14,673 nucleotides of DNA, taken from contig JAAYZZ010000111.1 in assembly GCA_012514595.1 (NCBI GenBank), forward strand, positions 1 through 14,673, written 5' to 3'. This document shows positions 13,174 to 14,673 of the stretch, in pieces. Within the stretch, counting starts at the first letter, position 1. Every line of letters begins with the position of its first letter. The notes below the pieces were generated by a model. That model was not told the DNA's origin and did not search any database. It saw nothing but the letters and a program-made list of their open reading frames with translations. Source of the stretch: Elusimicrobiota bacterium (GTDB lineage: Bacteria; Omnitrophota; Gorgyraeia; Zapsychrales; Fredricksoniimonadaceae). The position numbers were made by a program, and so were the translations under genes.

Positions 13174-14259
13174 TCAAACGCGGAGCCTCCGGCAGATGGC
13201 CGCGGCCATTTCCTTTGTCCCCACGGCCGTCGGATCGTTGCGGTCGGCCTTGAGGTCATAGGTCACCTCTTTTCCGTCGCGGATGACCGCACGGACCGCA
13301 GCCTCGAGCCTCTGGGCGGCCTCCCGCTCCCCGAGATGCTCCAGCATCATGACCGCCGAAAGGATCGTCGCCGTCGGATTGACCTTGTTCAGGCCCGCAT
13401 ATTTCGGGGCCGAACCGTGGACGGGCTCGAAGAGCGCCGCCTGACTTCCGATATTAGCGCCCGGCGCGATCCCCAGCCCGCCGACAAGGCCGGCGCAGAG
13501 ATCAGAAATGATATCCCCGTAAAGATTCGTCAGGACCAGGACATCATAATGATCGGGCCGCTGCACGAGCTGCATGCACATGTTGTCCACGATCACATCC
13601 TCAAAGGCCACCCGGCCCGCATACTCCTCGGCGATACGGCGTCCTGTATGAAGAAAGGTCCCGTCGGTAAACTTCATGATGTTCGCCTTGTGGACCAGAG
13701 AGACCTTCCGACGTCCGTTACGGACAGCATATTCAAAAGCATAACGGATAATCCGCTCGGACCCAAGAACGGAAATAGGTTTAATACCAACGGCCGCGTC
13801 GGGACGGATCTTCTTCTCGGAGACACCGTTCACCGCATCGATCACCTGGGCGGCCTCGGGCGTTCCTCCGTCGAACTCGATCCCCATATAAAGGTCCTCG
13901 GTGTTCTCGCGGAAGATCATGAGGTCCACGTTCTGATGGACGGCCTTGGTCCCGGGGATATATTTGGCCGGACGCACGCAGGCGTAAAGGTCCAGCTCCT
14001 GACGCAGCTGCACATTAACGGAACGGAATCCTTTTCCGACGGGCGTCTCGATCGGCCCCTTGATCGCGACCCGGTTCTTCCTCACGGACTCGATGGCCTG
14101 CGGCGGAAGAGGCGTTCCGAACTTGACGATAGCGGGAGCTCCCACGATCTGCTCTTCCCAATCAATCGCGACCCCGGTGGCATCCACACAGGCCCTCATT
14201 GCGGAAACGACATCCGGCCCGATGCCGTCGCCGGGCAGCAACGTCACACGATACGACAT
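13174..14259 (-). CDS. NAD-type isocitrate dehydrogenase (isocitrate/isopropylmalate dehydrogenase family)
   Basis: A 361-residue beta-decarboxylating dehydrogenase that should turn isocitrate into 2-oxoglutarate. Substrate residues are visible: the TPVGKGFRSVNVQLR segment (72-86) with Ser80, Asn82 and Arg86, Arg96, and FRENTEDLYMGIE (116-128) with Arg117 and Tyr124. Catalytic Lys191 is in HKANIMK, and metal ligands Asp225, Asp249 and Asp253 lie in VDNMCMQ and LYGDIISD. The Ser-x-Asn and RENTED-x-Y motifs point to isocitrate rather than isopropylmalate. Length (about 360, against about 416 for E. coli Icd) and the HGSAPKYAGLNKVNP coenzyme loop suggest NAD, like mitochondrial IDH3; homoisocitrate cannot be excluded. 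GAAAGGAAG lies just before the ATG, 15 bases after the pilT stop, and a terminator follows. Confidence 0.92.
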   Translation of the reverse strand: MSYRVTLLPGDGIGPDVVSAMRACVDATGVAIDWEEQIVGAPAIVKFGTPLPPQAIESVRKNRVAIKGPIETPVGKGFRSVNVQLRQELDLYACVRPAKYIPGTKAVHQNVDLMIFRENTEDLYMGIEFDGGTPEAAQVIDAVNGVSEKKIRPDAAVGIKPISVLGSERIIRYAFEYAVRNGRRKVSLVHKANIMKFTDGTFLHTGRRIAEEYAGRVAFEDVIVDNMCMQLVQRPDHYDVLVLTNLYGDIISDLCAGLVGGLGIAPGANIGSQAALFEPVHGSAPKYAGLNKVNPTATILSAVMMLEHLGEREAAQRLEAAVRAVIRDGKEVTYDLKADRNDPTAVGTKEMAAAICRRLRV

Positions 14260-14274
14260 AACTTCCTTTCTTGA

Positions 14275-14673
14275 TCAGACGGATCTCTTGTTCTTCAGGA
14301 GGAACGCGAATTCCTGGGTATTCTTGGCATGATCGACCGCCGTCTCATAACTGATCAATCCCGCCTCGAGGAGTTCCTTCAGGGAGCGGTCCATAGTTTT
14401 CATTCCGAACTGGGCGCCGGTCTGGATCGAGGTCACCATCTGTTCAACGGCCTGCTCGCGGATGAGATTGCGGATCGCGGGGGTCGCGACCATGATCTCG
14501 GTGGCCAGAACGCGCCCTTTTCCGTCGGACCGCGGCAGAAGTTTCTGCGAAATGACGCCCTGCAGACACGCGGCCAATTGCTGACGGATCTGTTGCTGCT
14601 GGTGCGGCGGAAAAACATCGATGATGCGCTCGATCGTCTGCGGGGCATCCGGGGTGTGCAGGGTGGCCAGGAC
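14275..14673 (-). CDS. pilT: Type IV pilus retraction ATPase PilT, C-terminal part (partial)
   Basis: The frame enters from the right edge and ends at 14275, giving 132 residues of a hexameric AAA-type ATPase that retracts type IV pili (twitching). The first visible residues VLATLHTPDAPQTIERI hold the His box (TLHT), followed by VFPPHQQQQIRQQLA and the long helix region VISQKLLPR. AIRNLIRE, needed for retraction and typical of PilT rather than PilB or PilU, is present, as is TGAQFGMKTMD. Walker A and B and the Asp box lie outside the window. A TTG within the sequence (14577) is not a true start: homology continues upstream to the edge. It shares a 15-base junction with the isocitrate dehydrogenase. 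Confidence 0.97.
   Translation of the reverse strand, partial: VLATLHTPDAPQTIERIIDVFPPHQQQQIRQQLAACLQGVISQKLLPRSDGKGRVLATEIMVATPAIRNLIREQAVEQMVTSIQTGAQFGMKTMDRSLKELLEAGLISYETAVDHAKNTQEFAFLLKNKRSV

Noticed and set aside
14433..14577. TTG at 14577 as the start of a short 100-residue protein
   Set aside because: PilT similarity, including the His box, continues without break to the window edge, so the gene is simply cut by the window.

Overview
The window is a gene-dense stretch from a Gram-negative (diderm) bacterium with moderately high GC, roughly 55-60% by spot counts. Every supported gene lies on the minus strand, so transcription runs from high to low coordinates. The diderm reading rests on gmhA (LPS heptose), an LpxL-type acyltransferase, a TonB-like protein and PilT. 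The mix of these with a Firmicutes-like Asp23/AmaP pair, a free lipoyl domain and an MGDG-synthase-type glycosyltransferase, separated by palindromic spacers, would fit Candidatus Omnitrophota or a related uncultivated diderm lineage. That placement is inference only; no rRNA or marker phylogeny was possible.

In transcription order: (a) 14673-13174 carries the C-terminal part of pilT and an NAD-type isocitrate dehydrogenase, closed by a strong intrinsic terminator at 13111-13148. (b) 13101-12236 carries lipB (octanoyltransferase) overlapping an 80-residue stand-alone lipoyl domain, followed by a long palindrome. (c) 12161-8163 is a tight five-gene envelope cluster: a GT28/MGDG-synthase-like glycosyltransferase, an LpxL/HtrB-like acyltransferase, a GT2 glycosyltransferase, a TonB-like protein and an unrecognised four-helix membrane protein. 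(d) After a repeat-rich spacer (7978-8162) comes a ten-gene run, 7977-1437: DUF1844 protein, a tiny Trm112-like zinc ribbon, aroQ, pepP, efp, accB, accC, an Asp23 protein, amaP and a 6-phosphofructokinase homologue. Several junctions are ATGA overlaps, so translational coupling is likely. (e) After another palindromic spacer comes gmhA with its own terminator, then a maltose-type O-acetyltransferase whose last codons run into a REP-like palindrome, and finally the start of a probable cation:proton antiporter leaving the window.

The genes mostly serve core metabolism (fatty-acid initiation through AccBC, shikimate, isocitrate oxidation, lipoylation, EF-P) and the cell envelope (glycolipid, LPS heptose, Asp23/AmaP). 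No phage, CRISPR, toxin-antitoxin or insertion-sequence gene was found.

The most unusual signals are a phosphofructokinase homologue with several catalytic positions replaced, the orphan lipoyl carrier beside lipB, a family of intergenic palindromes (one of which underlies the start of the glycolipid gene), and the uncharacterised membrane protein paired with the TonB-like protein.
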